NCBI GenBank assembly: GCA_019739215.1 | Contig: JAHHDR010000012.1 | Coordinates: forward strand, 1-64,000 | Source: Rhizobium sp. | GTDB taxonomy: Bacteria; Pseudomonadota; Alphaproteobacteria; Rhizobiales; Rhizobiaceae | Length of the DNA stretch: 64,000 nucleotides | Reading direction: 5' to 3' | Part shown: positions 8,120-16,926 of the stretch, piece after piece | How positions within the stretch are numbered: position 1 is the first letter of the stretch | How the letters are laid out: every line of letters begins with the position of its first letter | Notes under the pieces: model-generated | Database searches by the model: none | Told to the model about the DNA's origin: nothing | Seen by the model: only the letters and a program-made list of their open reading frames with translations | Translations under genes and position numbers: made by a program

Positions 8120-10236
8120 TTCCTGCCCCAATAGTGTTCAGGCGCGATCCAGTCGGGATCGGCATCGGCGAGCCTGATGCGACCGATACGATTGTTGGAG
8201 ATGCCGCCGAGATAGAGATAGCCCTTGTGCTCGCGCATCGAGGTGATCATCGGATGGTTCTCGCCGCCGAAATCCCACAATGTCTCCAGCACCCGGCCCT
8301 GGTCGTCGAAGCGGATGACACAGCCGGTATTGATGTTGGGAAACAGCCACTCGTCCGCCGCGACCCGCCGCGCCATGCGCTTGCGGAAGGCGGGCATCTT
8401 CATCGCGAGGTCGAGCGACGGCGTGCGCATGCCGACGAGCGCCGCCCAGTAGGTGCCGTCGGACGCGCGGTTGATATTGTCGGGATAGCCCGGCAGGTCC
8501 GGTATCAACCGCTCCCAAGTTCCCGCCTTCGGACCCTCCAGCCAATAGCGGTTGATCCGGCAGCCCCAGGTCTCCGCAAAGAAGAACGACCGGTTGTCGT
8601 GGGCCATGCAAATGCCGTTCGGAAAGACGAGCTTGCGGATCAGCGTCCTGGTGGATTTCGTGGCCGGGTCGTAGCAGATGATGCGTCCGTTGCCGCGGCC
8701 CTCAAGCGCATCGACCGGCCAGTCGTGCATCTCGTAGCGGATCGTCGCTTCGGAGAAGTAGATCTTGCCATCAGGCGCGATATCCAGGTCGTCGGCGAGC
8801 TTCAGGCGCGAGTCGTCGATGATAGAGTCCTTCGACCGGTTGGTTTCATCGGTCAGCTTCGTCACCGATCGGTCCTGGCCTATGCTGTAGAGGCCCATGC
8901 CGCCGATGCAGACGAGGATGTTGTCGTCGCGATCGATCGCCATGCCCAACGGCCTGCCGCCGACGTGGGCGAAGACTTCCCGCGTCTTGTAGTCCGGCGC
9001 GTTGAAGCGGACGATCTCGCCGATGCGGGTGCCGCAGTAGAGATTGTCGTTGCGGTCGAGGATCACGTCCTCCGGACCCTCGATCTCGCCCAGCCCGATG
9101 AGTTCGACATCGCGGAGGCGGTCGTTGAGCGCGTAGTTCGTGCCGCCATCGGCCGCCGTGGCCGGCGACGGAGGCAGGCTCATGAAGGTCGGGGAGACAT
9201 AGACCTTGGCCAGCAGCTTGTGCCGGTTCTTGAGCCATCGAACATCGATCGCGACGGCGATCAGCAGCACGAGGCCGAGCCCGACCGAGGAGGCGCCCGC
9301 CGGCAGGCCCAGCCTGACGAGACCGTTCACGAGCAACAGAACCGCGATGCTGCCCATCAGCGCCTTGGCAATGGAGCCGCGCCCGCCGCCCAGGCTGTTT
9401 CCGCCGAGGACTGCCGCAGTGAGCGCCATGATCTCGAGGCCGACACCGGTGTCTGCGCCAGCCCCTGACAGGCGCGAGGCAAAGAGAAGGCCCGCCATGC
9501 TCGCCAGCACGCCGGAGATCACATAAGTCAGACAGACGACGCGCTCGACGCGGATGCCGACATTGTGGGCCGAGCGGCGCGATCCGCCCACTGCCATGAT
9601 GCGCCAGCCGATCCGCATTCGGCTGAACAGCATGTGAAAACCGATCGCCAGCACGCCCATGATGACGAAGCTGACGGGAAGGCCCAGCACATTGCCTTCG
9701 CCGAGGAAGAACCAGACGTCCGAGTCGACGAAGCCGCCCGCGATCTGCACCGCGTAGTGCAGCAGCAGCAGATCGACGACGGACCTGACGACGATCAGGG
9801 TCACCAGCGTCGTGAGGAAGGCGCGCAGCCGGAAATAGCCAATCAGGATGCCGTTCACCAGGCCGATCGCGCCGCCGATGGCCAGCGTGACGGGAATGAC
9901 GGCGTAGAGGGGCCAACCCGCGACGTTGAGCAGTGCCAGCGCCACCAGATTTGCCAGCGCATAGGTCGACGAGATGCTGAGATCGATGCCGCCGGCGACC
10001 ATGACGATCATCATCGCGATGGTGACGAGGCCGAACTCGCCATACTGCCTGGCCGTGTCCGACAGATTGACCGCGGAAAAGAAGTTCGGGATCATGACAC
10101 CCATGAAGCCGATGACGAGCAGCAGCAGCACGAAGGGAATCGCGTTGTCGGACCAGCGCTTGCTGAGCAGCTCGCCGATCACGTGATCGGGGACAAGGCG
10201 GTAGCGCAGCCGCGTCGCAGCTTCAGAAAATGACAT
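8116..10236 (-). CDS. ABC permease fused to a strictosidine-synthase/SMP-30-like beta-propeller
   Basis: 706 residues. Residues 1 to about 330 are a complete Rbs-type permease: many membrane segments, MVAGGIDLSISSTYALANL, the conserved LGGNSLGGGRGSIAKALMG stretch (read as GGNSLGGG...AKALMG), and a final hydrophobic segment. Residues about 365-706 are a strictosidine-synthase-like propeller (GPEDVILDRNDNLY, RLKLADDLDIAPDG, FPNGICMAHDN, LPGYPDNINRASDG). One continuous frame covers both with a linker around 335-365. The domain pair suggests that the imported molecule is processed at the membrane, for example lactone opening. The hydrolase partner is inferred from fold only. Confidence 0.85.
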   Translation of the reverse strand: MSFSEAATRLRYRLVPDHVIGELLSKRWSDNAIPFVLLLLVIGFMGVMIPNFFSAVNLSDTARQYGEFGLVTIAMMIVMVAGGIDLSISSTYALANLVALALLNVAGWPLYAVIPVTLAIGGAIGLVNGILIGYFRLRAFLTTLVTLIVVRSVVDLLLLHYAVQIAGGFVDSDVWFFLGEGNVLGLPVSFVIMGVLAIGFHMLFSRMRIGWRIMAVGGSRRSAHNVGIRVERVVCLTYVISGVLASMAGLLFASRLSGAGADTGVGLEIMALTAAVLGGNSLGGGRGSIAKALMGSIAVLLLVNGLVRLGLPAGASSVGLGLVLLIAVAIDVRWLKNRHKLLAKVYVSPTFMSLPPSPATAADGGTNYALNDRLRDVELIGLGEIEGPEDVILDRNDNLYCGTRIGEIVRFNAPDYKTREVFAHVGGRPLGMAIDRDDNILVCIGGMGLYSIGQDRSVTKLTDETNRSKDSIIDDSRLKLADDLDIAPDGKIYFSEATIRYEMHDWPVDALEGRGNGRIICYDPATKSTRTLIRKLVFPNGICMAHDNRSFFFAETWGCRINRYWLEGPKAGTWERLIPDLPGYPDNINRASDGTYWAALVGMRTPSLDLAMKMPAFRKRMARRVAADEWLFPNINTGCVIRFDDQGRVLETLWDFGGENHPMITSMREHKGYLYLGGISNNRIGRIRLADADPDWIAPEHYWGRK

Positions 10237-10251
10237 GGGGGATTTCCGTCC

Positions 10252-10272
10252 TGACCGGTGACCGGTGACCGG
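10252..10272. repeat. Three tandem copies of TGACCGG
   Basis: The heptamer TGACCGG is repeated perfectly three times (10252-10258, 10259-10265, 10266-10272) directly beside the hairpin at 10271-10296, in the gap between the binding-protein and fusion-permease genes. It could be a simple slippage product. Confidence 0.7.
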
Positions 10273-10296
10273 CGGGCGCGGAGAACCGCGCCCGCC
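10271..10296 (-). other. Strong hairpin between binding-protein and permease genes
   Basis: GGCGGGCGCGG (10271-10281) and CCGCGCCCGCC (10286-10296) form a perfect 11-bp stem with an AGAA tetraloop. It follows the binding-protein stop on the minus strand and precedes the permease gene, with no T-run. Such hairpins often stabilise the upstream mRNA so that binding protein is made in excess of permease. Confidence 0.6.
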
Positions 10297-10312
10297 AGCG
10301 ACTTACGCTTCA

Positions 10313-11302
10313 TCAATACTTCTTGATGTCGTCCAGCTCCCAGCAGGAGCGCGGGCCGAGGTTCTCGGCATTGATGCTCCGCACCGGGCTGTAGAGCGAG
10401 ACCTTCATCGGCTCGGTCGCCTGGACCAGCGCCTGGATCATGTTGCCGAGGTCGCGTCCCTGCGACGGCACGTCATAGGAGATTTCCTCGCCGAACAGTC
10501 CGGCCTTGACGTTGTCGCAGACCATCTTGGCGCCGCCGCCGGAGGTGACGATATAGACCTGCTTGCCGGCTTCCTTCACCGCCGCGGCAGTCCCGGTGTC
10601 CATCACGTCCCAGAAGCCGATCGAGCCACAGAGATCTGGGTGCTGCTGGAGAACGGTCGCGGTGATGTTGCGTGCCTTGGTGGCATCCCAGTCTGCCGCC
10701 TGATTGGAGACAACCTTGATCTCAGGATGCCTGGCAAGGACGTTTTCGACGCCCTTCATCGAATAGGCGCTGGCCGCCGCCGTCAGCACCCCCTGCATGA
10801 TCTGGATCTTCTGGCTGGTGCCGGGGCCGCACTTCCTGATCACGGCCTCAGCCTGGGCTTCGCCGACGCCCACCCAGTCGGCACCAATATAGACGGATGT
10901 CGCGTAGCTGGACTTCATGTTCATCTGGATAACCTTGATGCCCGCCTCTTCGGCACGCTTCAGCAGACGGGCATAGGACGCAACGTCGGGATTGTGGATG
11001 ACCATGATGTCGGGTTTTTCAGAGATCAGCGACGTGATCGCCTGGGCGCCGGCGTCGGTACTCCAGTTCGGGTCGCGGATTTCAAAGGTCATGCCGAGGC
11101 GGTCTGCCTCCTTCTTGATGGCGGCGGCCCAGCCTTCCGTTAGATCGAAGCCCATCGCAAGCGGCACGAAGGCGATCTTCTTGCCCTTGAACGCATCGAG
11201 ATAGGGCTGGCGCGTCGGATCGTCGATGCCTTGGGCGAAGGCGGTCGTCGCGACGAGCGCGAGCGATGCCGCCAGAAGTGTCTTCTTCACTATGTTGAAC
11301 AT
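10313..11302 (-). CDS. Periplasmic sugar-binding protein (Rbs-type ABC importer)
   Basis: 329 residues with a clear Sec signal peptide (KK then AASLALVATTAFA, cleavage about residue 23). The mature part follows the periplasmic binding protein type I fold (Peripla_BP_4): KIAFVPLAMGF, then PDIMVIHNPD and DVMDTGTAAAVKEAG. A strong AGGAGGAA ribosome site precedes the ATG. It delivers the substrate to the adjacent permeases. The C-terminus contains cysteines (RSCWEL) that may form a disulfide with Cys near 160 or 245. The ligand cannot be told from sequence. Confidence 0.92.
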   Translation of the reverse strand: MFNIVKKTLLAASLALVATTAFAQGIDDPTRQPYLDAFKGKKIAFVPLAMGFDLTEGWAAAIKKEADRLGMTFEIRDPNWSTDAGAQAITSLISEKPDIMVIHNPDVASYARLLKRAEEAGIKVIQMNMKSSYATSVYIGADWVGVGEAQAEAVIRKCGPGTSQKIQIMQGVLTAAASAYSMKGVENVLARHPEIKVVSNQAADWDATKARNITATVLQQHPDLCGSIGFWDVMDTGTAAAVKEAGKQVYIVTSGGGAKMVCDNVKAGLFGEEISYDVPSQGRDLGNMIQALVQATEPMKVSLYSPVRSINAENLGPRSCWELDDIKKY

Positions 11303-11333
11303 TGGTTCCTCCTCCTTGGTACTCGGTCAGGCG

Positions 11334-12320
11334 CTAGATGTCGCCCTGCTGCGCAGTCTGTTCGTCACGGGGATTGATGATGCTGTCGGCCACGATGGCG
11401 GCGAGCAGCAACCCGCTCTTGATGATGTTCTGGACGGTGTACTGGATGTCGAGGATCGTCATGCCGTTGAGCAGGATGCCGATCAGGAGCGTGCCGACGA
11501 CCACGTTGCGGATGCCACCGCGCCCGCCCGCCAGGCCGATGCCGCCGATGACGACCACCAGGATGATGTCGTAGACCATGGTCGAGATGGCCACCCGGGT
11601 GTTCATGGAGGCGACCGATGTCGCCGTGATGATGCCCGCGAGGTAGCCCACTCCCGAAGCCAGGAGATATTGCAGCACGATGATCGGGCGGACCGGAATG
11701 CCGGTGATCCTGGCGGCGGCGTGGTTGTCGCCGATCGAGTAGATGAAGCGGCCGTGCTTGGTGTGACGCAGGAACAGGTGGCCGGCGATGCACACAACCG
11801 CAAACAGGATTACCGGGACGGGTATGCCCATGACGAGGCCGCTGCCGAGCCATGACATGCTCTCGGCCGCCGGCGGCATGTAGATGACGTCGAGATCGAT
11901 CAGGCCAAGGCGGACGATGCCGTAGATGAAGGTGCCCATGGCGAGCGTGGCGAAGATCGCGGGAATTTCGACATAGGCGACAAGGACCCCGTTGGAGATG
12001 CCGACAAGGAGCGCGAAGAGGAAGCCGGCCGCAAGCGCCATGGGAAGAGAGGTGCCGTCCGTCATGAGCTGGAGCGTCCATGCCGTGGACATGGCGAAGA
12101 CCGAGACGATGGAGAGATCGATCCCCCTGCCGATGACGACGCCGGCCATCGCCACGCCGAGGATGCCCAGCACCGAGACGTTGCGCAGCAGGGTCATGAT
12201 GTTTTCGGGGCGAAGGAACGAGGTGGTGTAGACGCTGAAGAAGACAAAAAGCAGCACGGCGATGGCGAAGACGATCTTCTCCTGGCTTATCGTGCCGATG
12301 CTGAAGTTCCTGGATGACAT
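11334..12320 (-). CDS. ABC sugar permease, RbsC type
   Basis: 328 residues, about nine or ten membrane segments, with the conserved GRGIDLSIVSVFAMS stretch (core GIDLS) and the GGIGLAGGRGGIRNVVVG region (core GGRGG) that contacts the ATPase. It is the first gene of the minus-strand transport and beta-oxidation operon. With the permease half of the fusion protein, the system encodes two different permeases, probably forming a heterodimer. A 280-bp divergent region separates it from the AraC-type regulator. Confidence 0.92.
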   Translation of the reverse strand: MSSRNFSIGTISQEKIVFAIAVLLFVFFSVYTTSFLRPENIMTLLRNVSVLGILGVAMAGVVIGRGIDLSIVSVFAMSTAWTLQLMTDGTSLPMALAAGFLFALLVGISNGVLVAYVEIPAIFATLAMGTFIYGIVRLGLIDLDVIYMPPAAESMSWLGSGLVMGIPVPVILFAVVCIAGHLFLRHTKHGRFIYSIGDNHAAARITGIPVRPIIVLQYLLASGVGYLAGIITATSVASMNTRVAISTMVYDIILVVVIGGIGLAGGRGGIRNVVVGTLLIGILLNGMTILDIQYTVQNIIKSGLLLAAIVADSIINPRDEQTAQQGDI

Positions 12321-12445
12321 GGGTGGATTCGCCTCCCCGCGAATACGGGCCGGACGGCGTTTGCACCGCCCGGCAAAGGTCCGCCGACCTCGATTGGCCG
12401 GAAGCTATTCTGCCGGAACCGCCTTCTTCTTGCGTGACGATGAAA

Positions 12446-12505
12446 TCCGCTTACGTCTGAATGCAAAGCGGAAGACAATCCTTGATTTGTCGCGCGGAAA
12501 GGATT
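12446..12505. promoter_or_regulatory. Two inverted repeats in the permease/AraC divergent region
   Basis: The 280-bp divergent gap (12321-12600) holds two dyads: TCCGCTT (12446-12452) with AAGCGGA (12466-12472), and AATCCTT (12477-12483) with AAGGATT (12499-12505). Half-site centres are about two helical turns apart, as expected for a dimeric regulator. They are candidates for sites of the adjacent AraC-type protein. The rest of the gap shows nothing recognisable. Confidence 0.4.
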
Positions 12506-12600
12506 TTCTGGTCTGCAGGGTAACGACGAAGTGATCTGTGGCGCGCCGAAATGCTGGGGAGAGGCCAGCGCGCGCCGCGGGACAGCCTGGGAGGTGGATG

Positions 12601-13551
12601 ATGCAGACAGTTTTCGACACGAGCCGGCTCACGCGGGATCGCCGAAACAACGCGTGGCAGGAGGCGCTCTGCGACCTCTATGTCAATCTCGACACGAATA
12701 TCATCGATCGCGAGGATTACCGGGGCTTCGTCAAGGAAGCCCGCTTCGGCGCGGTCACGATCACCGACACGCTGCTTTCCAAGCAGTTGATCAAGCGTCG
12801 ACGCAAGCATCTTTCCAGGGTCGACAAGGACTGCTTCTACCTGCAACTGATCCAGCGCGGGCGGACGAACGTCATCCAGCACAATCACGAACTGGCATCG
12901 AACGGCGCGCTCGGCACGCTTTTCTACGCCAGCGAAACATACGACCTACAATGCGTCGACGAAGTCCGGGCCTACTATCTCGAAATTCCCAGGGACTCGC
13001 TAAACCAGCGCCTCCAGAACAAGTCGCTGCCGGTCAGCCTGAATTTCAGCACCGGCGCGGGGATCGGGCGGGTGGCGGCCGACTTCTGCCTCGCCATTGC
13101 CTCCCAGAGTGAATCGATCGGCGAAGCGGATCGCGAAGTCCTGGGCGACGAGTTGCTCGACATCGTGGCGCTCGCCATCGACCGCGCCCCGCGACCGGAG
13201 GCGATCGGCAATGTCGTGCCGAAGGCCAAGCTGCACACGATCAAGGCCTATATCGAGCAGAACCTTTCGAACCCCGTCCTGTCGCTGCCGTCGATCGCGA
13301 AGGCCAACGGCATCTCGCTGCGCTATCTGCACTACCTGTTCCGGCAGGAAGACATGTCGCCATCGGACTGGATCTGGACCCGGCGCCTGCAACGCTGCCA
13401 CGATCTTCTCGCCACCAGCCAGGGCATGGACAGGTCCGTCACCGACATAGCCTACTCCGCCGGGTTCAGCAGTTCCTCGCATTTCAGCAACATGTTCAAG
13501 GCGAAGTTCGGCTTCCGTCCGAGCGACCTGCGGCGCAAGAACCTGATCTGA
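12601..13551 (+). CDS. AraC-family transcription regulator
   Basis: 316 residues from ATG 12601, chosen because GGGAGG (12589-12594) lies 6 nt upstream; an ATG at 12598 is also possible. The N-terminal part resembles the AraC-binding-like domain. The C-terminal 100 residues hold the double helix-turn-helix: LSLPSIAKANGISLRYLHYLF (its core SIAKANGISLRYL) and the second helix SVTDIAYSAGFSSSSHFSNMFK (core AGFSSSSHFSN). It is divergent from the importer operon, so it probably controls it in response to the imported compound. Confidence 0.92.
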   Translation: MQTVFDTSRLTRDRRNNAWQEALCDLYVNLDTNIIDREDYRGFVKEARFGAVTITDTLLSKQLIKRRRKHLSRVDKDCFYLQLIQRGRTNVIQHNHELASNGALGTLFYASETYDLQCVDEVRAYYLEIPRDSLNQRLQNKSLPVSLNFSTGAGIGRVAADFCLAIASQSESIGEADREVLGDELLDIVALAIDRAPRPEAIGNVVPKAKLHTIKAYIEQNLSNPVLSLPSIAKANGISLRYLHYLFRQEDMSPSDWIWTRRLQRCHDLLATSQGMDRSVTDIAYSAGFSSSSHFSNMFKAKFGFRPSDLRRKNLI

Positions 13552-13583
13552 GATCAGGCCCGGCCCCCGCCACGACACTCCGA

Positions 13584-13599
13584 TCCGCCGCCTGGCGGA
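13584..13599. terminator. Short hairpin between convergent genes
   Basis: TCCGCC (13584-13589) and GGCGGA (13594-13599) pair across a GCCT loop between the convergent AraC-type gene and the acyl-CoA synthetase gene. It is short and lacks a T-run, so confidence is low. Confidence 0.3.
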
Positions 13600-13628
13600 C
13601 CGTCGGCGCCCTGCCTGTGATCGGGGAC

Positions 13629-15488
13629 TCAGTCGGTCCGGATATCGAGGTGGAGATCCCGGAGTTCCGAAAGCAGTCGTGCCCGCGTCCGGGTGTCCGC
13701 GAGCGTGATCCGGACCTCAGGAACCTTGCCGCTCACCATGTCGATCACGATCTCGGCCGTGGCTGCGGGATCGATCCCCGCCAGAACGTCGTCGATCTTC
13801 CTTCTGATCGCCTGCTCCCTGAGCGCGGGCTTGAATATCTTGCCCACTCCGGTCTTGGGTATTTCCGCGATGACGATGACCTGTCGCGGCTTTGCCGGAG
13901 GCTCCGGCACCCGCTCGGTGATGTAGCGCAGCAGATCGACGGGATCGACCTGCCTGTCCTTCACCGGTTCCACGAAGATCACGGGCACTTCGCCCGCATA
14001 GGCGTCCGGCATGCCGACGGCAGCGCTGAGCGAGACATCCGGGTGGCCGTTCGCCACCTCCTCGATCACGGCAGGATCGATATTGTGGGCGGAGCGGATG
14101 ATGAGGTCCTTCTCGCGGCCGGTCAGGACGAGCTGTCCCTTCGGCGTGAGGAAGCCGATATCGCCGGTGCTCATCCACCCGTCGCCAATGAACAGGCCCT
14201 CGCGATGCCTGGCGCTGAGATAGCCCGGGAAGACATTCGGTCCACGGCATGACACGGGGCCGATGACACCGGGCGCTGCTCCATCGCCCTTGCCATCGTC
14301 CGGCGTCGTCGGTCCGATGCGGATGCCGCCGAAGGGCGCGCGATATCCTACGCTGCCGCGGCGCTTGTCTCCGTGGAACGGCGTCGTTGCGATATTGGCC
14401 ATTGTTTCCGTCATCCCATATTGCTCGAGCAGGGGGATCCCGGCGCGCTGCTCGAAGCGGGCGGCGACCGTGGAGGGCAGGATGGCACCCCCGGTCAGCG
14501 CCATCCGCAGGCTGGAAATGTCATTGTCGCCGACAGGGACGTCGGCGATCGCCGCGATGGTCGTCGGCACGCCGCCAGCCATGGTCACCCTGAACCTGTC
14601 GACTGTCGCCCAGTAGTTCGCCACGACGGCGGGATCGCGGAAACCCGCGGGGGCAGTGAGGATCATGTGACCCGCCGCCGCGAGCACGGTAAGCTGGAAC
14701 GTGATCGTGCCGCCGACATGGAACATCGGCATGCCGTTGATGATAACGTCCGTCTCGTCGATCGAAAACATCTGTCCGAAGGACCAGGCGGCGTGGATCT
14801 GGTTGCCATGCGTCTGGGGAACCAGCTTGGGAAGTCCGGTGGTCCCTCCGGTATGCAGGATCGAGCCGATCGTATCCCGGTCGATCACGCGCGGCCGGAG
14901 CAGATGCGATGACGGCTGCAGCGCCAGTTCGGCATCGAAGTCGACCAGCCGTGGATCCTGCTGGCCTTGCGGCAGCCCGCCCAGCACCATCACGTGCCTG
15001 ATCTCGTCGAGTCCGGAAAGGATCGGCGCCAACTTGTTCCAGAGTTCGGTGTCGAGTGCCGGGCCTGGCACAATCAGGACCGTTGCCCGCTCCGCCGCCA
15101 GCAACTGGCGAATGACATCCGAGGTCAGGAGGTAGTTGAGGCAGCTGATGACGCCCGCGGTCTGGCCGCCCCAGATGATCGCCGGCAGCATTGCGTAGTT
15201 CCGCGCCAGGATCGCGATGGTCGGAACGTCCCCGCCGAGGTCCGACAGAAGGTTTGCGACCCTGGTGATCTCGCCGAGAAACTGGGAATGCGTGTAGCTT
15301 GCCGAAACGCTTGCCGGGTCGGGATTGGCGAGCACGGTGATGGCGGGACGGTCGCCGTGAAGTTCGGCATTGGCCTCGAACAGTTGGTATATGGACCGCG
15401 ACGGGACGAGTTCGTCATAGGGCCGGGTTTCCAGCGCGCGGATATCCTCCTCGCCTCTCACAGGAAACGTCCATCGTGTCGTTTTCAT
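13629..15488 (-). CDS. AMP-forming acyl-CoA synthetase
   Basis: 619 residues. ANL-superfamily motifs are complete: phosphate loop HTGGTTGLPK (about 215-224), aromatic motif YGMTET (about 365), STGDIG hinge region, and the C-terminal catalytic lysine in PKTGVGKIFK. It should activate a carboxylic acid to its CoA thioester with ATP. The C-terminus runs about 60 residues past the catalytic lysine, slightly longer than many relatives. It follows an enoyl-CoA hydratase (36-bp gap) and supplies the activation step for the beta-oxidation set. Acid specificity unknown. Confidence 0.92.
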   Translation of the reverse strand: MKTTRWTFPVRGEEDIRALETRPYDELVPSRSIYQLFEANAELHGDRPAITVLANPDPASVSASYTHSQFLGEITRVANLLSDLGGDVPTIAILARNYAMLPAIIWGGQTAGVISCLNYLLTSDVIRQLLAAERATVLIVPGPALDTELWNKLAPILSGLDEIRHVMVLGGLPQGQQDPRLVDFDAELALQPSSHLLRPRVIDRDTIGSILHTGGTTGLPKLVPQTHGNQIHAAWSFGQMFSIDETDVIINGMPMFHVGGTITFQLTVLAAAGHMILTAPAGFRDPAVVANYWATVDRFRVTMAGGVPTTIAAIADVPVGDNDISSLRMALTGGAILPSTVAARFEQRAGIPLLEQYGMTETMANIATTPFHGDKRRGSVGYRAPFGGIRIGPTTPDDGKGDGAAPGVIGPVSCRGPNVFPGYLSARHREGLFIGDGWMSTGDIGFLTPKGQLVLTGREKDLIIRSAHNIDPAVIEEVANGHPDVSLSAAVGMPDAYAGEVPVIFVEPVKDRQVDPVDLLRYITERVPEPPAKPRQVIVIAEIPKTGVGKIFKPALREQAIRRKIDDVLAGIDPAATAEIVIDMVSGKVPEVRITLADTRTRARLLSELRDLHLDIRTD

Positions 15489-15524
15489 CTCGATCCTCCC
15501 TACCGTCCATTCCCTGCCGTCCGT

Positions 15525-16283
15525 TCAAGTCCTGGGCTTGCGCCGCACCTCAAGCAAGGCAGCCAGGCCGTGCCTGGTTTCCTCCGTGCTCAGAAGGCCG
15601 ATAAAGGCCTCGCACTCCGCCTTGATCTGGGCGCGAATGTCGACGATGTCGCCGACCGTCAGCCGCTTGGTCTGCATGAGGGCCTCGGCATTGAGGCCGG
15701 CGAGACGCGAAGCAGTCTCCAGCGCGGTGCTTCGAGCTCGGCCAGGCGCCGTCACTGCCGTGGCAAGGTTCCATGCCAGTGCCGTCTCTGCGTCGAGTTC
15801 GCGGCCAAGCGCGAAGATCTCCATGGCCCTGAGATGGCCGACCCGGGCAGGAAGCAAAAGGCTCGATCCTGCCTCGGGAGATAGCCCGAGATTGACGAAG
15901 GGCGCCGACAGCCTGGCATCCGGCTCGACATAGACGACATCGCAATGGAGCAGCATCGTCATGCCGATGCCCACTGCCCTGCCCTGCACGGCGGCGATGA
16001 CCGGCTTGCGGATCCCCGCAAGGGCCTCGAGAAATTGCCGCCACGGCGAGCCGCCGGTCAGGCTGTAGATGGTGAGGAACTCCGCGAGATCGTTGCCGGC
16101 GCAGTAATGCGCGCCTTCCCCCGTGAATACGATCGTCCGCAGGGCGTTCGTCCTGTTGAATTCGTGGATCGCCTCAGCGATCGCACCGTACATTTCAGCA
16201 GTCACGGCATTCAGCTTTGCCGGCCGGGCAAACCTGACTTCCATGACGCCGTCGGCTGCCGACACTGCAATTTCTGACGCCAC
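15525..16283 (-). CDS. Enoyl-CoA hydratase/isomerase family protein
   Basis: 252 residues from GTG 16283, which sits 5 nt after GGGAGG; another GTG at 16289 overlaps that ribosome site and is less likely. The crotonase oxyanion-hole motifs HYCAGNDLAEF and GRAVGIGM are present, with a Glu in GLSPEAGSS at the usual catalytic position, but only one of the two glutamates of classical hydratases is obvious. It could hydrate or isomerise an enoyl-CoA. It lies directly before the acyl-CoA synthetase gene; the 146 bp upstream may hold its promoter. Confidence 0.88.
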   Translation of the reverse strand: MASEIAVSAADGVMEVRFARPAKLNAVTAEMYGAIAEAIHEFNRTNALRTIVFTGEGAHYCAGNDLAEFLTIYSLTGGSPWRQFLEALAGIRKPVIAAVQGRAVGIGMTMLLHCDVVYVEPDARLSAPFVNLGLSPEAGSSLLLPARVGHLRAMEIFALGRELDAETALAWNLATAVTAPGRARSTALETASRLAGLNAEALMQTKRLTVGDIVDIRAQIKAECEAFIGLLSTEETRHGLAALLEVRRKPRT

Positions 16284-16435
16284 ACACACCTCCCGCTACG
16301 AGCGGGCATTGTTAGGCGCTGGCGCGGAACCGAACTTGCCCGACAATGCAAGCCGCTTACTGGAGTGTGCAAGAGCAGGACCGGCCTGCTTCCAATCGCA
16401 TCACCGGCGCACAGGATGCGCGGGCGAACCGGATG

Positions 16436-16882
16436 TCAGAGCAGGACCACGCCCTTCTTGAAGATGAAGCAGCCATATGGGCCGGGATCCGAGGTCCGGA
16501 CAATGGCGAATGACCTCCTTGCGGCGGCGTAGAAATCGAAGCGCTCCAGAGCCTGCATGTTCACCGGCGTGCCATGGGCACGGTCGACCACGTCCTGCAC
16601 GGCGGAAAATATCGGCATCTGCCGATCGGGGTCATCGACCACAAGCATCCGCCGGACCGGCGCATCGACAAAGGTGTCGAGCGGAAGAAGCTTCAGGATC
16701 GCCTCCGCGGCCCGGGCTATGCCACAGCCCGAGACGTCTATCAGCTTGCCATAGGTCGTCTCCCTGGCAATCGACTGGGCCGGATGGTTGATGTCACAGA
16801 CGACCAGGTCGTCGCCGTGGCCCATCAGCATAAGCGCATGGATCAGTTCCGCGTTGATGACCGGATCGATGCCCATCAGCAT
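16436..16882 (-). CDS. rbsD: RbsD/FucU-family sugar mutarotase
   Basis: 148 residues, normal for the RbsD/FucU family. The conserved His in LMGHGDDLVVCDINHP (near residue 22) and the C-terminal YGCFIFKKGVVL are present; family enzymes interconvert sugar anomers (pyranose/furanose or alpha/beta) before phosphorylation. A strong GGAGGG ribosome site precedes the ATG. It follows a PfkB-family kinase by 44 bp, matching RbsD with RbsK. The sugar may be the one carried by the Rbs-type importer encoded to the left, which has no kinase of its own. FucU is an equally good name. Confidence 0.85.
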   Translation of the reverse strand: MLMGIDPVINAELIHALMLMGHGDDLVVCDINHPAQSIARETTYGKLIDVSGCGIARAAEAILKLLPLDTFVDAPVRRMLVVDDPDRQMPIFSAVQDVVDRAHGTPVNMQALERFDFYAAARRSFAIVRTSDPGPYGCFIFKKGVVLL

Positions 16883-16926
16883 TTCTGTGCCCTCCTTTTT
16901 GTCGAGCCGGCGTTAGGCCGGCACTG

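Noticed and set aside
10252-10272. Start of a CRISPR array
   Set aside because: The repeats are 7 bp, directly adjacent and without spacers; no cas genes are in the window.
13000-13578. Minus-strand open frame opposite the AraC gene
   Set aside because: Shadow of the AraC-type regulator with no domain and no upstream ribosome site.
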